A stretch of DNA of 64,000 bases from Thuidium tamariscinum (taxonomy: Eukaryota > Streptophyta > Bryopsida > Hypnales > Thuidiaceae). Shown here one piece after another: positions 26,711-39,804 of the stretch (position 1 is its first letter; each line of letters begins with the position of its first letter). The notes under the pieces were generated by a model. It worked only from the letters and a program-made list of their open reading frames with translations. It had not been told where the DNA came from and ran no database searches. The translations under genes and the position numbers were made by a program. The stretch lies in contig OX344753.2 of the NCBI GenBank assembly GCA_947034885.2, forward strand, positions 13,268,001 to 13,332,000, in the 5' to 3' direction.

Positions 26711-29307
26711 GCTTCTACTCTAGATGCTTCAACAAAGTTCTACAAACTTAAAAGCTACTTTAAAAATATTTTCTTAAGAAAAAACCTCTTAAAAAGTTTT
26801 ATCAATCTTTTTGTATTTGTAACATTACCTCCCATTCTAACTTCAAACTTTTTGAAGAATTTTTCTTGTTGTTCTTTAATTGAATATCAATGTTCTTGAT
26901 TGTCATCAATAAAACTCTTGATTCTTTAAAGGTGCATTAGTTAAATTCAAAGTTGGTTCTCATGTACGCTCATGAATTGGATATTCATGCCAAAAAACAA
27001 GAGATTCTATTTGACCTTGTCAAATCCTTGAATAAAAAATATTTTCAATTCATATTCACTGTAGTCATCTATCTCTATACAAAGTAGTAGTAACCAAATT
27101 CTTTCAAAGAAGTATCATTCCCTATAGATTTCTAAGAGTGAAGTTAAAAAGAAAATGTATCTTTATGAATGTTTGCAAATCCAATTGATGTGCAATAGTT
27201 TCATTCACTTTTTGATTTAGAATGGTTTGATCTTACAATAGTTGGGTTTATCTAGTAGTCAAGAAATCTTAATGTTGCATTGTAATTGTCGTACCTTATC
27301 TTTTACTCAAAAGTGTGTGTGCTCTTTTTTTCTCTCAATAATAGATGTTTTGTAGCGAGCTTGAACTTCTTCAAAATATTCTTTCATTTTGAAATGTAGC
27401 TCTTTTAGAGATGTCACAAAATTCTTCACTATAGAATCCACCCTTTTTCAAATCCATAGCATATCAATTTTCGGATGGTATCCACAATTAATGTAATATA
27501 GAATCTCTTGAGTAGATGCATAAACAATGTTGTTAAATGCAAACTTAGTTGGTGGCATCAAGGATGTCTAATTATCTTATTCTATACTTGCGGGAGTAAG
27601 TAATGGGGTAGCTCACTTCTTCTTTCAAGATAGTTTAGCCGTTGTTTTCTAGTTTTAGTTCAATTGGCAGGTGGTAGTAGGTATTTGTACCACCTTAGCA
27701 AGACAACAAACGTCTTCAAGATGTTTGGGATTGGTGGTTGTAGAGTCATCAATCTTTAGAATAACAAATCGGCAGTGAAAGTTTGAACTTTGAACCATCG
27801 CTAGTAACAAGGCAAGAAGTCACCAACAACTTGGCTAGAGCCACTTTTTCAAGTGAAGCTCCTAGCATTGATGTCCAAACCACTTGCCTGAACTTTTATT
27901 TTCTTCTTTCTTTCTTTCTTCTTCTTTATCCAAACTCAGTCCGTTGAGGGAGGATGGCAGATTTTTTTTTTTTTTTCTAAAAGTCCAAATTGGCTCCAAC
28001 CATGGCAGACAAGGCTTCCTAACTCCTCTTAATGTCCAAATCAATTCTGATTGAGGCAAATCATAATAAGAAAATTATCAAGATAAGTTAATGAACAATG
28101 CTTAGAGTCATTGAGTTTGATGTTAGATCTTTTAGATTTGCATCAAAAGTCTTTGTAGAAAAATGGGTTTTTAGACTTGTCTTAAATCCATTTGGGCTGC
28201 ATTTGTGACTTTTTTAATAAAGTTATATTATAAATCTTCATCAATAATGATACTAGAAGAATGTGGGACTTCACATTCATATTTTGTTTGACATGTTTAT
28301 CAAAGTCCAGAACCAAAATAAACTTAGTTTAGAATCAATTTGATTTGTTGGTTGTTATTCATCAATGGTAATTAATAGTTCATTTTGAAGCATCTTTTTT
28401 CAAGTTGGAATCATGTAAGGGTACATCATCTAGAATCCAATACCACTTAATGGTTATATACATTCACATGTTGGTGCCAATTTGATTAGATTTCGATTTG
28501 ATCAAATACTGTCAACTGAAATTAATTGTATGTCCATGATAAAGTGTTAGTAAGAGTGGATCATATGATTTGCAATCCTACAACAAATGGCTGCCATATG
28601 TAAGCTCTCAAGTTGGCACTTAGAAACCTGAATTCATTTTTTGCAAATTTTTTTAAGCTTTTAGGATAATTTATAGAAAAAAGACATAAAAAAAGTATTG
28701 TAGAGAGTTTTGGTGGAGTCCCTACCAAAATAATGAGGAATATTTCTAAAATTGTAGAATGCATAAAATATATCTTTTCAATTTAAAAATCTAATTGTGA
28801 GTTTGAGAGATAAGTTAGTAAATTCAAGAGATGTGAGGAAGTGAAAGTTAGGCACTCCTAGTGTCTTGTCAATGCAAAACTTAGACTTTGGAAGTGTATT
28901 TGACAATGTAGTTAAGTATTTGAGTTTATTTTAGGTTTAAAAAGTCAATTAAGTCAAGATTGAATTCATAAAGGATTTAGGTTTGTTAATCAAAAACATT
29001 ACAAGAACTTTGAGATTCAAAGGACAAATTTAATAGAGATGGAGGAAAATGTATTGGAACATATAGAGAGGTGCTTTTAGGGTGAAAGCATGCCAAGAGA
29101 TTGACACAAGTGTCAATTATCCAAGATTCCTTAGTATCAAGAATTAATTTGTCATTTGGGTAGAAGTTATTTTAATTTTACTAAAATTAGAAAAGTGCAA
29201 GTGAGCTTGGAATTCATACTTAGAATCTAGGAATGTTCTAGAGTTACCCAAATTATTTTGGATTTTTTTAGAATTTCATGTTGACTTTATGGAAAGTCAA
29301 CCACTTA
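26711..29307. other. AT-rich intergenic DNA
   Basis: About 2.6 kb with no protein-like frame, RNA gene or clear repeat end. A pyrimidine-rich run of CTTT and CTT units lies at about 27896-27930. Confidence 0.5.
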
Positions 29308-30237
29308 TGAACCCCCAAAGTCCGAAGCATGTTTTCCAGAATTATAGATTTTTTGGGCAGCTCACTACAAGTGTAATTTTCATTTTTTTTCTCTGAATTT
29401 TTCATATATGTATGCGAGGAGTAGCTTCAAGGTAAAACAATTTTCATAACTTTTGACTTGATGGTTGAAAAGTTATTGTATAATATGTAGCTTCTTTATG
29501 AGATCGGGTAGCTTGGGCAGCTCAGAAAAAATCACTTTTTGAAGAAATAAAAATTGGAAATTGGTTCTCTAGATTTATATGTACATTGAAAGCTTTGAAT
29601 CACTCTATTTTGATCAATGAGTCAAAAGTTATGAGAAGTTTTAGTTTGTCGGCACTTATGGAATCTCTACCCTAAAATAAACTTTGAAGTCTATTATTTT
29701 TACTCAATTTTCAATATTTTTGATGAAAAATAAAAACATTGGGTGTATATTTTTTATTACAACATTAAAACCATTGGGATTGACATTTTTCAATTTTATA
29801 AATAAATTCTAAATAATTTAGTATTTTGAATCATTCTCTACTTCTTTCGACTAACAAATTTTTTTCTGTATGTTTCACGATTCCAAATGATCTAAAAATT
29901 TTCAAACATATAGTAAACTTGATTTGAAGAATGAATCCAAAGATGCACCACCATTTCAGGCATTTTTCATACAAATATGAGCTTGTGAAGTGTAGCTGCC
30001 CATTTTTTCACAGGGTTAAAAAAAGTATTTTTGTCAACTCAAATGCTAATATCTTGCAATCTACATTGTGAAAATTTCTGAAATTTTTTCCCCATCTTTC
30101 CAAACCAAAATACTGCAAGATCCTATGGTCACATCTGTCTAAAAAAAATTTTGAAATTTTTTTTTGGTACTTGTATTAGAAAGGGCAGTTTTGGAGTGTT
30201 TTTGGTGAAAACATAGTCAAAAATCTTTAGGGGTTAA
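29308..30237. mobile_element. TTAA-flanked element, family A copy 2
   Basis: The right edge is intact, CTTTAGGGGTTAA ending at 30237; the left edge has decayed to TGAACCCCC at 29308. At about 0.93 kb this is the copy with no visible nested insert and serves as the empty-site reference for the insertions in copies 1, 3 and 4. Non-coding. Confidence 0.66.
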
Positions 30238-31516
30238 TATCTTTGTAAATTTATAAAAATTATATATGTTGTGATAAAATCTCATTAAAAATTAGCATAA
30301 TGTTTTGTATGCTAATATAGTGCCCTATCAAGTTTGAAGTCATTCCAAGATTCCTAACCATTAGAATCAGCACCAATGTGGAATTCCTAGAAAATTTACA
30401 AATTGGCGGCGGGTTGACCAATGTATGAGGAATTAATGATGTCCAATAGAAGAAAATAAGGAGACATTCCCTATTTCCACATACATTTCTAACAACCTTG
30501 GCTTGAGAGATTCTTTGAAAAAAGCTAATTCCAAAAGTCAGAGTTTTGACTTTTCTTTAAAGCTACCAAGAGTGAATTTTGCACTTACAAACAACTTAGG
30601 ATGTAGGGGTTGGGATTCCCTAGGACTCAATAGGGCCTTTTGAACGCGATGGCCTAGACAATTTTTGATTTGTTTCCTAAAAGGTAGAGAGGGTCAACTC
30701 TTAGTTTGACTTTTTAATAGTAATTAGTGGTAATCCTAGGTTAATTTCGCAAATATCTTTTGAAAAATCAAAGATTGGATTTGGTCAAGATCTTATTTCT
30801 TGCATGAAAAATCAATTTTGAACTAAAAAAAGTCAATTTAGAAATATCTTTGGGTTAAACACTGGGGGTGCACTTCCATTTATTTAGCTAGTGATATGTG
30901 ATCAAATGAAAGGTCAATTTAACTAGGGTGAAGATAGATTTTAGAAACGACTTAGAAAAAAATTAGCATCATCATGATGTATAGAAGATATATATAAATA
31001 ATGAAGGGTTGGCAAAAATAACGATTTTAAAGTTATTTTTAAGTTCTTTTTAGATTTACAATAGGGTTCCCTAAAAGAAAAAAGAAAATTGAAACTTTTG
31101 TGAACTATAATACCAATACTAGTAGTCTAGAGTGTAATTTTGTATAAAGTATCCAAAGCCCTCGATCCAATGTCTAGTATATTAAGGCATTTACAATTAT
31201 AGAATATTATATGCTAAAGGTAGTCGTTGAGGTCTTGATGGATGAAGAAAGCAGTGGATTAAAACAAACTGGAATACTTGGTTGTCTTAGTGAATGTAGT
31301 TAGTCATTGAATTTAATATTCAAACTTTAGAAAGAGTCCGCAATTGAATTTTAAATTAGATTCCAAATCATAGAATGATGAACTTTCAAAGTAACCTTCA
31401 ACGTGAATGAACTTTGGATTCTAAGTTATTGAAGCTTTCAAAGAAGTTCATGAATTGCACTTTTTTTATAATAATTTCTATAAGTAAAGTTCTTAATGCA
31501 GGTTTGCTAGTAGATT
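30238..31516. other. intergenic DNA, no gene seen
   Basis: AT-rich sequence with no protein-like frame and no repeat ends that I could pair. Confidence 0.45.
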
Positions 31517-31822
31517 GCAAATTTTGTTAAAATGGCGACATTCCTTATGCCATTTTTTAGACTGCACAATCTAAACTAAAAACTAACATCTAAAACTAGT
31601 ATAGATTTCAAACATCTAGGACACATTTATATGCTCCAAATCTATGATGCATTTAGATTTGAGACCACAAGGGCTAAAACATCTTGGATTGGTATAGATT
31701 TTAGACATCTACAAGACAAATAGATTTAAAAAATCTATGATAGTTTTAGATTTTAGATTGCATGGTCTAAATTGTCAAAAGTGTCAAACTAATGGAATAC
31801 CATCATTTTAACAAAATTTGTC
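31517..31822. mobile_element. MITE-like element, family F copy 2
   Basis: The ends share a perfect 17-bp inverted repeat, CAAATTTTGTTAAAATG and its complement. Internal landmarks match copy 1 at 811-1091, including tgccattttt near the left end and repeated tagattt words. The last bases of the right end became part of the target duplication of the MULE-like insertion that follows. Confidence 0.65.
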
Positions 31823-32133
31823 ATCTAGGGGAGGACACTTCCTGTTTTTTAATAACCTATGTGCAGCAGAAGATAGGGTACATTTAAATAATCTTGGGTA
31901 AAATTTATAAGAAATTTATATATAAAATAGGGGACATTAAAAAGGCAAAGTGTTTTTAAAATAAAATACAGATGATAATATGGCTGATTTTTCCGCTTTA
32001 TGGTAGAATAGGGGCTCTTTTAATGTTGCCAAGTAATGATTACAAGTAATTGATAGCCCCCCTAAAAATATCCCACCGCCACATGTGGGTCCCCCAAATA
32101 CACAAGAAGTGTCCTCCCCGGGTTTGTCATGTA
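31817..32133. mobile_element. MULE-like MITE with 11-bp target duplication
   Basis: Inverted ends GGGGAGGACACTTC (from 31828) and GAAGTGTCCTCCCC (to 32119) enclose about 290 bp. The flanks TTTGTCATCTA (31817-31827) and TTTGTCATGTA (32123-32133) match at 10 of 11 bases, which fits the 9-11 bp duplications of Mutator-like elements. Three extra bases between the right end and its flank are unexplained. No transposase. Confidence 0.55.
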
Positions 32134-33310
32134 GGTTATAGAATTCACTTATTTTGTACATAGTTTTTAATACTTGAAAATTTCAATGATGTGGAGTATG
32201 AAGCAATGAATTGGTTGAAAAAAATAGGGTATATTTAATTAGTGCCCTCAAAATTTTTAATTGAAAGATAAGGTGCACAAAATGGCCCAAATTTAGAAAT
32301 TTAGGTAAATATAGTCCTATAGAAATTCAAAAAATTTACCTATATAGCCCCTATAGAATAAGGGCTTGAACGCACGGTACCAACGAACACCCTACTACAT
32401 AGTACATTCCCTGAGGTTAAACACTTAATATCTAGGTTAATTAGGGTTAATTTCAAAATATCTTTGGAAAAAAAATTTGGATTTGATTTTGCCAAGATCA
32501 ACTAGCTAAATGGAGAGACTTCTAAATTTTTCTTTCATTAAAAGAAGATTATTTTGCAATTATATTAGGGTAGTTTAGCAAATATCTGTAAATTGAAAGT
32601 AAAATGTAATTCATCAACAACCTACCGGGGGGGCCTGAAGTGAGTATAAAAGGCCCTTCCTTGAGGTTGCCAATACCCTCATTCTTATGCAACCACATTT
32701 TAATCTTATTTTTTTGATGTTTGTACTGTCAGTGGAGTCGGAGCACCATTTCTTTTGTTTTGTGTATTCAACAAAGCCCGAGTACCATTTCTTTGCTTGA
32801 TGTTCACTTTGAAGGACTAGAGGGTCTCTTTGTAGTGTTGATATTTGATTTTGTTGTAAGTGTTAGAGGCTAAGTCTCCATTGTATGTGTTTCGGAAAGT
32901 TTAGAAGGGATGGACCTCCAAGACTCTTTTTAGTTCAAAAAATGTAGAAATTTTCAATTAAGGGTCACTTTGCACTATATAGCTGTGACTGAACAAAGTT
33001 GATCAATGGAAAATATGGTTTCTAAAATTTGTTTGGTCAAAATCCATGGCTTCTTGACTTGGACAACCAAGTATGAAGTGGCCCTAAACCATAATTAGAG
33101 ATGACAAATACTTCAACTTCTTCCTACATGCAAGAAGACATGAAGATTCCACCTCACCTAAAAAGATTTAGACATTAAGCATTCATTACAAATAGTTCAA
33201 AGGTAGTCTACATTGTTCTATCTATATACATATTTTTTCAATTTTATTAAGGTAAATACTATAATATGTATACAAAATTATAATATTTTATAAGATAAAT
33301 GAAAATAAAA
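32134..33310. other. intergenic DNA with a TATA-like site
   Basis: No gene is visible. GTATAAAAGG at about 32645 looks like a TATA box but nothing that I recognise follows it. AGCACCATTTCTTT and its variant AGTACCATTTCTTT occur about 50 bp apart at about 32740-32795. Confidence 0.35.
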
Positions 33311-33313
33311 TGT

Positions 33314-34416
33314 CACTAGAAAAACGTGTCCGCTACAACCAACTGCACTGCAACTACATGTCCTATGCAATTGTTGTGCAACTACAACCCTCTATATTTG
33401 TACCAAATCGATGTTTACATTATTGTAGTTGCAAAGTAGTCGCAAAGTAGCTGCAAAATGAAATTTAGAGTTTACAAGAATGAGAAAAAAAAGAATCGTA
33501 AGGTATTCTACATCCAATGTTTATTACAATTGTTGACTAGTATCTATGCAATTATTGTATGACTGTGCAACTATTGTGCAACTACTATGCATTTATGAGA
33601 CTTTTGTGTGATTGTGCAACTATTATGCAACTACTATGCATTTGTGAGACTTTTGTGTGACTGTGCAACTATTGTGCAACTACTATGTATTTGTGCAACT
33701 CCTATGCAACTATGCGACTATTGTGCAACCACAGTGTGACTATACCACTAGTTGTCATCTACTCTACAAGTATCAAGAGTACCATTAAATTAGCCATATC
33801 CAAATCATAAGTTATAGCATTTTTATATATGAATTTTGATAATGAAAATCTAATATTTCTATACTTTTGTACATTTTTACAATTTGTAGATTTTTATAGT
33901 TAATAGAAATCAACAAATATTTAAAGTCCAAAAAATTTAAAAACTTGGGAAATTGTAAAATTTTCTATAGTAGTAAATTCTTTCAATATCAATATTGGAA
34001 TTGCTAATCTAAAATAGAAGATAGATCTAAAATTCTAAAATCTACAAATTGTTGAAATTCAAACTTCAAAATCTACAAATTTACAAGTCTTAGATAAATT
34101 GCATATAAATTGCAAACAAGTCACAAACAAGTTGCAATGAATCACAAATGAGTTGCAAAGCATTTGCAAATTGAGTTGCATAAAAGTTGCCACAAGCAAG
34201 TTCTACTTCAACGACTACACTAGAATTCATTGATGAAATTATACAAACGTTGTTGGATGAAAAACAACCTTGCTGCCTTTTGTAACTACTCTACAACTAT
34301 TGTGACTTGCTCACTGCAACAGAGGTCTCTAAATTTTCACCCACTTACAAACATTTGATGCAACTATAAAACTTGTTTCAAACTCTACTTGCAAAAACCC
34401 TTATTTTCTTCTAGTG
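33314..34416. mobile_element. small CACTA element rich in TGCAACTA motifs
   Basis: The left end is CACTAGAA and the right end is TTCTAGTG, which ends at 34416, giving 1103 bp. Flanking trinucleotides (TGT and AAT) do not match, so the target duplication has decayed or been rearranged. The interior is packed with TGCAACTA-type words, mostly on one strand in the left half and on the other in the right half, plus a 49-bp tandem unit. Dense subterminal motifs are typical of CACTA elements. No transposase frame is present. Confidence 0.72.
33590..33725. repeat. 49-bp tandem repeat inside the small CACTA element
   Basis: Just over two copies of a 49-bp unit containing gagacttttgtgtga and two TGCAACTA-like words. 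The unit multiplies the presumed transposase-binding motif. Confidence 0.7.
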
Positions 34417-35760
34417 AATGGCCCTTCATTTTCCATCCATCTAGTTTTAGGGCAATGAGGGGGTCAATTCACCCTTGTATGTTTAGGCACTATTAGACCT
34501 CTTACCTTACCTTTTTGATGTTGTTAATCCCAATTCATGGCTTTTGGATGACTAGAAGATGATTTGGAGAAAGCCTAGAAACATTTTTTCATCCATTTTT
34601 TGCTTGTTGACCTTTCATGGAGGATTAAGACTTTTGAAAAGTACCTAATTGACTTTAATTTGTAGTCTTGCTAATGTTTGTCTTCACATGAATGAGAAGT
34701 TAGTAAAAAAAATGAATCACAAAATATGCTATTTTAGTATATTTCGGAAAGTTGTTGCTCCTTGCTCTAAATCTGAAATTTCTTTACAAAAATGATTTTT
34801 TTTTTGAATTTAAGTCCAATTAAAAAATGAAGGTCTTCTATTCTAGTTATCACTTCAATTAAAATTTTGAAAAAAATCGTAATATTGAATATTTTATTGC
34901 ATATTGAACTTTGGATGTATTTTCAATGTCTATTGTATTTTAATTACAAAATGACACAGAAATTGAGTTTGCACCATAATGTTTACTAGTGTAATATACA
35001 CCCATGGTGAAATTTTCAAATTTTTTGAAACAATTTTTCATTTAATATGATTTTTCCTCTTTTTTTCTTCAGAAATTCTCCAAAAAATCAATTCTCCACA
35101 AAAAATCTAAAATTTCTGTGAAGTGTAGAAGACATGTAATTTCATCATTGAAAAATAAATATAAAATTTTTCATACATATCTAGATAAAAAAATGGCAAC
35201 AAATTGAGTGATGGACAATGAAGTTTGAAACCAGTGGTTATAGGTCCGTCCTTTAAGGGTTAATTTAAATTTTAAAAAATACCTTTCACTACCCTTTTAC
35301 TGCTCTCCGTACCCCATTGTACCAACTCAGCAACCCTAAGGGCCTCCTTACATATATCAGTGGGCAAGGAAACTTCACAGGGAGTGCTATAGGGGAAAAT
35401 ACTCATTGCACTTTCGTGTAAACTTAGTGGGTGGGGAGGGATTAAATAAGAAAAGCACACGTATGAGATTCTCTCGATCTTGCCAAGTCTCTTTGTCCAC
35501 TGGAGTCAGTGAAACTTCTCCTCCTCCTTTCCCATTTGCCGAAACCCAGCAAGACAGTTGCCCACCGGGCCAACATGTAAAGAGCCCCTGGCTCCCCTGA
35601 GGCTTGGCATGTTCCCCCAACGAACTCACTTCCGTCAAATCTACCGAATCAACAGAATATTACGAATCAAACGAATAAATTAGAAGTATACGTTCAAAGG
35701 GACACCAGAGGCGCGTCAGTCACCAACTGTTTCCCGCCGCTTCGTTCCCAACCCGGACGA
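34417..35760. other. intergenic DNA, one-sided TTAA end
   Basis: No gene is visible. CCTTTAAGGGTTAA at about 35252-35265 looks like the right end of a TTAA-flanked element, but I find no matching left end. From about 35400 the composition becomes more even towards the gene at 36447. Confidence 0.35.
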
Positions 35761-36446
35761 CATCTGATGTCTACGCCGGACGATTTCTCATTCTCGTCCG
35801 ACGGACGTCGAAAAACACACCGAAGGAAGCACCTTGAAGGGGACGGGCGCAGGCAGGGCAGACCACGGCGTGGTTCCTCTGCTACTCTAGAGATAGTCCC
35901 TCTGCTCTCTTTCCTGGGATGTAACCTCAGTCTCCTGCCGATTCCCCCTGCGTTGATGTGATTGCGAGCTGACAGATCTCGGGCGTGCTTTCAATCAGGT
36001 GACGGTCTCTTTCTGTTGCAGATTTTCACGGATTTTCAGGATTTTGTTTGCGGATTGGTAGCTCGTGTGTTGCTGCGCAACGGTGAATGGTGGTTTCAAG
36101 ATGGGGATCTATATTTTTGTTTTGGGGTAGGGTTGGGCGGTGGTTGTATGAACGGCTTTGCAATCTTTGTGGTGAGGTTTGTGCGTGTGGAGGACCGCGG
36201 GTGCTGTAGATGTGCCCACTGCAGCATTTCCTTGCTGGCTTAGCTGCGAGTTCGCTTTTTGCAATGGGGATTTGTTGATTTGTGCGTTTGTTATGGCACG
36301 AGGAAAGATTGTGAGGTAGACGAGTAAAGGTAGCCATCTCATTGTAAAAATGTGGTGAACGGTGCAGGTGTGTGTGTGGAGGCGAGACCCGTAGAGAGGT
36401 GGTGAAGAGGCAAATCTTAGGGTAACGGTTTGACAAGGCTGAAGCT
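35761..36446 (+). other. probable leader/promoter region of the 36447 gene
   Basis: GC-richer DNA directly before the first exon of the next gene. Open frames here are short and unlike known proteins. The region may hold an untranslated exon and intron: a run ending tctttctgttgcag at about 36022 looks like a 3' splice site. Confidence 0.3.
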
Positions 36447-38101
36447 ATGAGGAAGGCTGCGGTGCTTTGTAGAAATGTGAGGCGATTGTCCACTGTGGCT
36501 TCGCAAGGCTCCTTGGGTCTTGTGGCAAGGCCCCTGGCTGGAAAGATGGATGCTTCTCCAAAGCTGCTGTCATCTCCAGTTTGGTGTGTTGAATCCAGAG
36601 GAGCTGGTGGTGCGCTTGTTCAATCGAGTGTGGCTGCACGTGTTGGGTCTTTGAGATTCATGGCGTACGGGACTTTCAATGAAGAGCATGCGAATGCTGT
36701 TGTGCCTGAGGAGACGCATGAGGTGTGCGTGATTTCTTTCTTTGAATGTGATTTGACGGCGTTCTCTAGCTGCAATATATGTAAAGCTTGTTCTGGTCAT
36801 ATATTCATGGTCTTTTGGCGTCGGTTAACGCTAGAGAATCAAGAAACCCAAATCAGCGACTTTTAAGTGCGATCGTACGATGGTTGTTTCTATTAGTTTT
36901 GACGATCAAATGCAATTTTCGTTTCCGATCATGGTGGTATGTTATTTGGCCCCGTCTGAATTATTTTCAACAGTATGATGTTCATTTTAAACGACGAATC
37001 CTTGATTTTTGAGGGTTAAAGTAGGGTGGCAGTAATTGCGAGGTGAACATGATTTTCTCTTTTCTTTTTTGGAACTATATTCACGGGTTGTGTCCTTTTT
37101 TGTTTTTTCTAAGCCGAATCAAGGTAGATGTGTGAGTAATGGTTATATTCCTCTCGATGAGCTGGGCTATCGCTAGGGTTGTTATTAATGATGGTCAACC
37201 TTTCGTTCCTATGCCCACATGCCACCACTTTTGGACCCATGAATGGATGGACTACTGTATTTTCTAGTATGGATATACTCTTGTGGTATCGAACGGGGCT
37301 CATGTTCTGATGTATTCTGCTCAAATTGGTTGGTATCATCTGAGTCTCCATTAAGGAATAGAGTAATTACGACCTTTTTTATAATTTTGTGATTGTTTTG
37401 TATCTTTTCGTTTCCCTCTACACGGGTGACATGGCAGGGTGATGCTCTAGTTTGAGTATGATTTCGAGAGTTACCTTACCTTACATACCACCCTCAAGAG
37501 TGATTGAAGGGGAAGCTTCAGCATGCTTCTCTTGCTATCACTATTTTGACAACTTTGCAGCAGATTGCATTTATGGTCCAGGTTTGTAACTACTCATTTT
37601 GAAGAATGTAGGATGAGGTGAGTGATGACGAGCATCCAGAGGTGGCTATTGAGAAAGCTAGTCAGGAGCTTTTCAGGCAATCCAATTCAGTTGGTAAGCT
37701 TCAGATGCTTGACCTGCCTCCGCATGCGCCGTTTGCTTTGTCCATATTTTACACTGAGTTGATGCAGATCACATGAATACTTTCGCTGAAGTTATTAATC
37801 AGCTCTATAGTTTTCTTATTGGCTAATTGGATGATTGTCTTCAATGCTTTAGTGGATACTTTATCTGATTTTGTCTGCTTTGCCCGAATAATGTTACGCT
37901 GTCATTGTTTTGTATCTTATTTTATTCTGGATTTTTTGCATAGTTGATTGTGATGCCTCTGAGGAGGAAGAATTTCAAGTCAAAGAGCTTGGTAGAGAGA
38001 AGCCTGTCGCTGATATTGCGCGTGAGATATGGAGCGCGAAGGAACAAGATGGCACCAGTGTGTTCAGCGATGAATCTGACAAAGCGACCTCCAAAGGATA
38101 G
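36447..38101 (+). CDS. small three-exon gene, candidate mitochondrial protein
   Basis: Exons 36447-36722, 37612-37693 and 37944-38101 join in frame (276, 82 and 158 bases) across GT-AG introns and give 171 residues with a TAG stop. The N-terminus, MRKAAVLCRNVRRLST, is rich in Arg, Ser and Ala without acidic residues, as in mitochondrial presequences. The mature part is acidic: DEVSDDEHPE in exon 2, EEEEF at the start of the exon 3 segment, then a mixed-charge stretch with a lone Trp (about residue 149) and a hydrophilic tail. No membrane segment is seen. I do not recognise the family. Clean splice phases and the presequence support a real gene; the function is unknown. Confidence 0.68.
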
Positions 38102-39804
38102 ATCTCCAAACCATCCAAAGGAGAAACTTATTCGGGTAAAAGCAATCTTTTAACTTGAGGTACTTCAGTCGTGAATACGCTCAGAATAACTGAGAGTTTG
38201 GGAAGATAATGCAGTGTGCACAGTTGGTAATGCATTTGGTACTACTGCATTACGATGTTGACTTGGTAGACTATTGTATGGTAGCAGTGGTTTTCATTAT
38301 ATTTTCTTACATTCTTTAGGAATGTACGAACGAACCATGCACTCTGGCATTGTACAATGTACATAACTACCTGTACTGAAATGCAGCAGCTTTCCCACTG
38401 TTGCTGGGTGAACTAGGTATATTTTGATGTAAGAATCCAGCACTGTGGAGCCACCGTGCAGCCCATGGGTGTGCAGTATGCTGCTATATTAAAGTTTATA
38501 ATACAGTTTACAATGTTCAGAGTTCATGATATTTGTACAGAGAATGCGGCTTGGGTATTGTAGCATATTTGCAGAGTTGTATTAGGTTTCTCTTAGTCGT
38601 AGTAGATACTGTGAACCTTCTGTAGTCTGCATAGTTGCATTTTGTTTCCTAATGTAACAGCATTTGCGCTTCGCAAAACTGGGCATTCGTTAATTGATTA
38701 GTGTAAAATATTTAACAGCAAGTTTCCTCATTTTTGTTTTGGCCTTTATATTTGTCTACATGCGTGGAAGTTTAGAAGTGTGAGTATACTTTCCTCGAGA
38801 AGTGTGCCAGTGCTAGTATGCCGCAGAGGTGCACGGGGCAAATGTAGTAAGGGAGGAGGCTCAGAAACCGCTCATTTTTAAGGGCTGGTCCGCCTTTTTC
38901 ATGTATTTTCTTAGATGGGAATATTTGTAGCTCATTTTTCAGTTAAAAGAGAAATAAACGAGGAATGTAACACAAGTTTCATAATTTTCAGAGCATTTAC
39001 AAATTACTTGTGAATTTTCAAATGAAATTTGGCATAGGCCCCTATTTGTGATTCGGAGGTTTAGAAAAATCACACATGCTTGGATTGGAAAAAAATATGG
39101 CTTTGCTCAAAAACTAGCATTGCAACATGTAAAAAGTAATAGAGATGATTTCTAAAAGTGACCCTTTCTAAATCTGAAATAATGCTTGAATAAACCATCA
39201 TTTTAGATTTTTTAACATTTGTATGAAGGTAGTTGGACTACCAAATATTATTTTGAATGAAGTTAGTAGACACCTATCCACTTAGTTAAGAAAAAATCCA
39301 TTCTGGTTGTTAAATAATCCATTGAAGAAGTAAAAGACAACTCTTATTATGCTTTTATATAAACAAGAGTCCATTTTTCCACAATTTGGTATCCATTTTA
39401 GAGCCACCTATGAGACAGTTTGAAAAACCTGCTGCATTTTCAAGCCTTTTCCTATATATTGAAAGGCCCTTCGATTAAGTAGAGGATTTGCGCCTTGCTG
39501 CAATGGTACATTTATTTGAAAATATAATGATTCTCTCTTGAAAAAAGATTTTTTTTGAAATTCAACTTTTTGGACAAATAAATAGTTGTAGTTTCATTCT
39601 TTAGCCTAGGTTCCCTATCCTATCATAGCTACTCACTTCATGCATGAATCCCTCACATGGTTTCTAGAACCATTTATTGTGCGCAAGGTATGAAAAAACT
39701 ATTTATATAAGTGGGGTGGTGGGGTGGTAGGAGGTAAAATAGTCCATGTGGAATATGTTTTATTCATTAGAATTTGTGAGCTCAACCTTTCTTAGTCAAA
39801 TTCA
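38102..39804. other. 3' flank and intergenic DNA
   Basis: The first few hundred bases probably include the 3' untranslated region of the preceding gene. Beyond that the DNA is AT-rich, without genes or repeat ends that I could pair. Confidence 0.45.
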
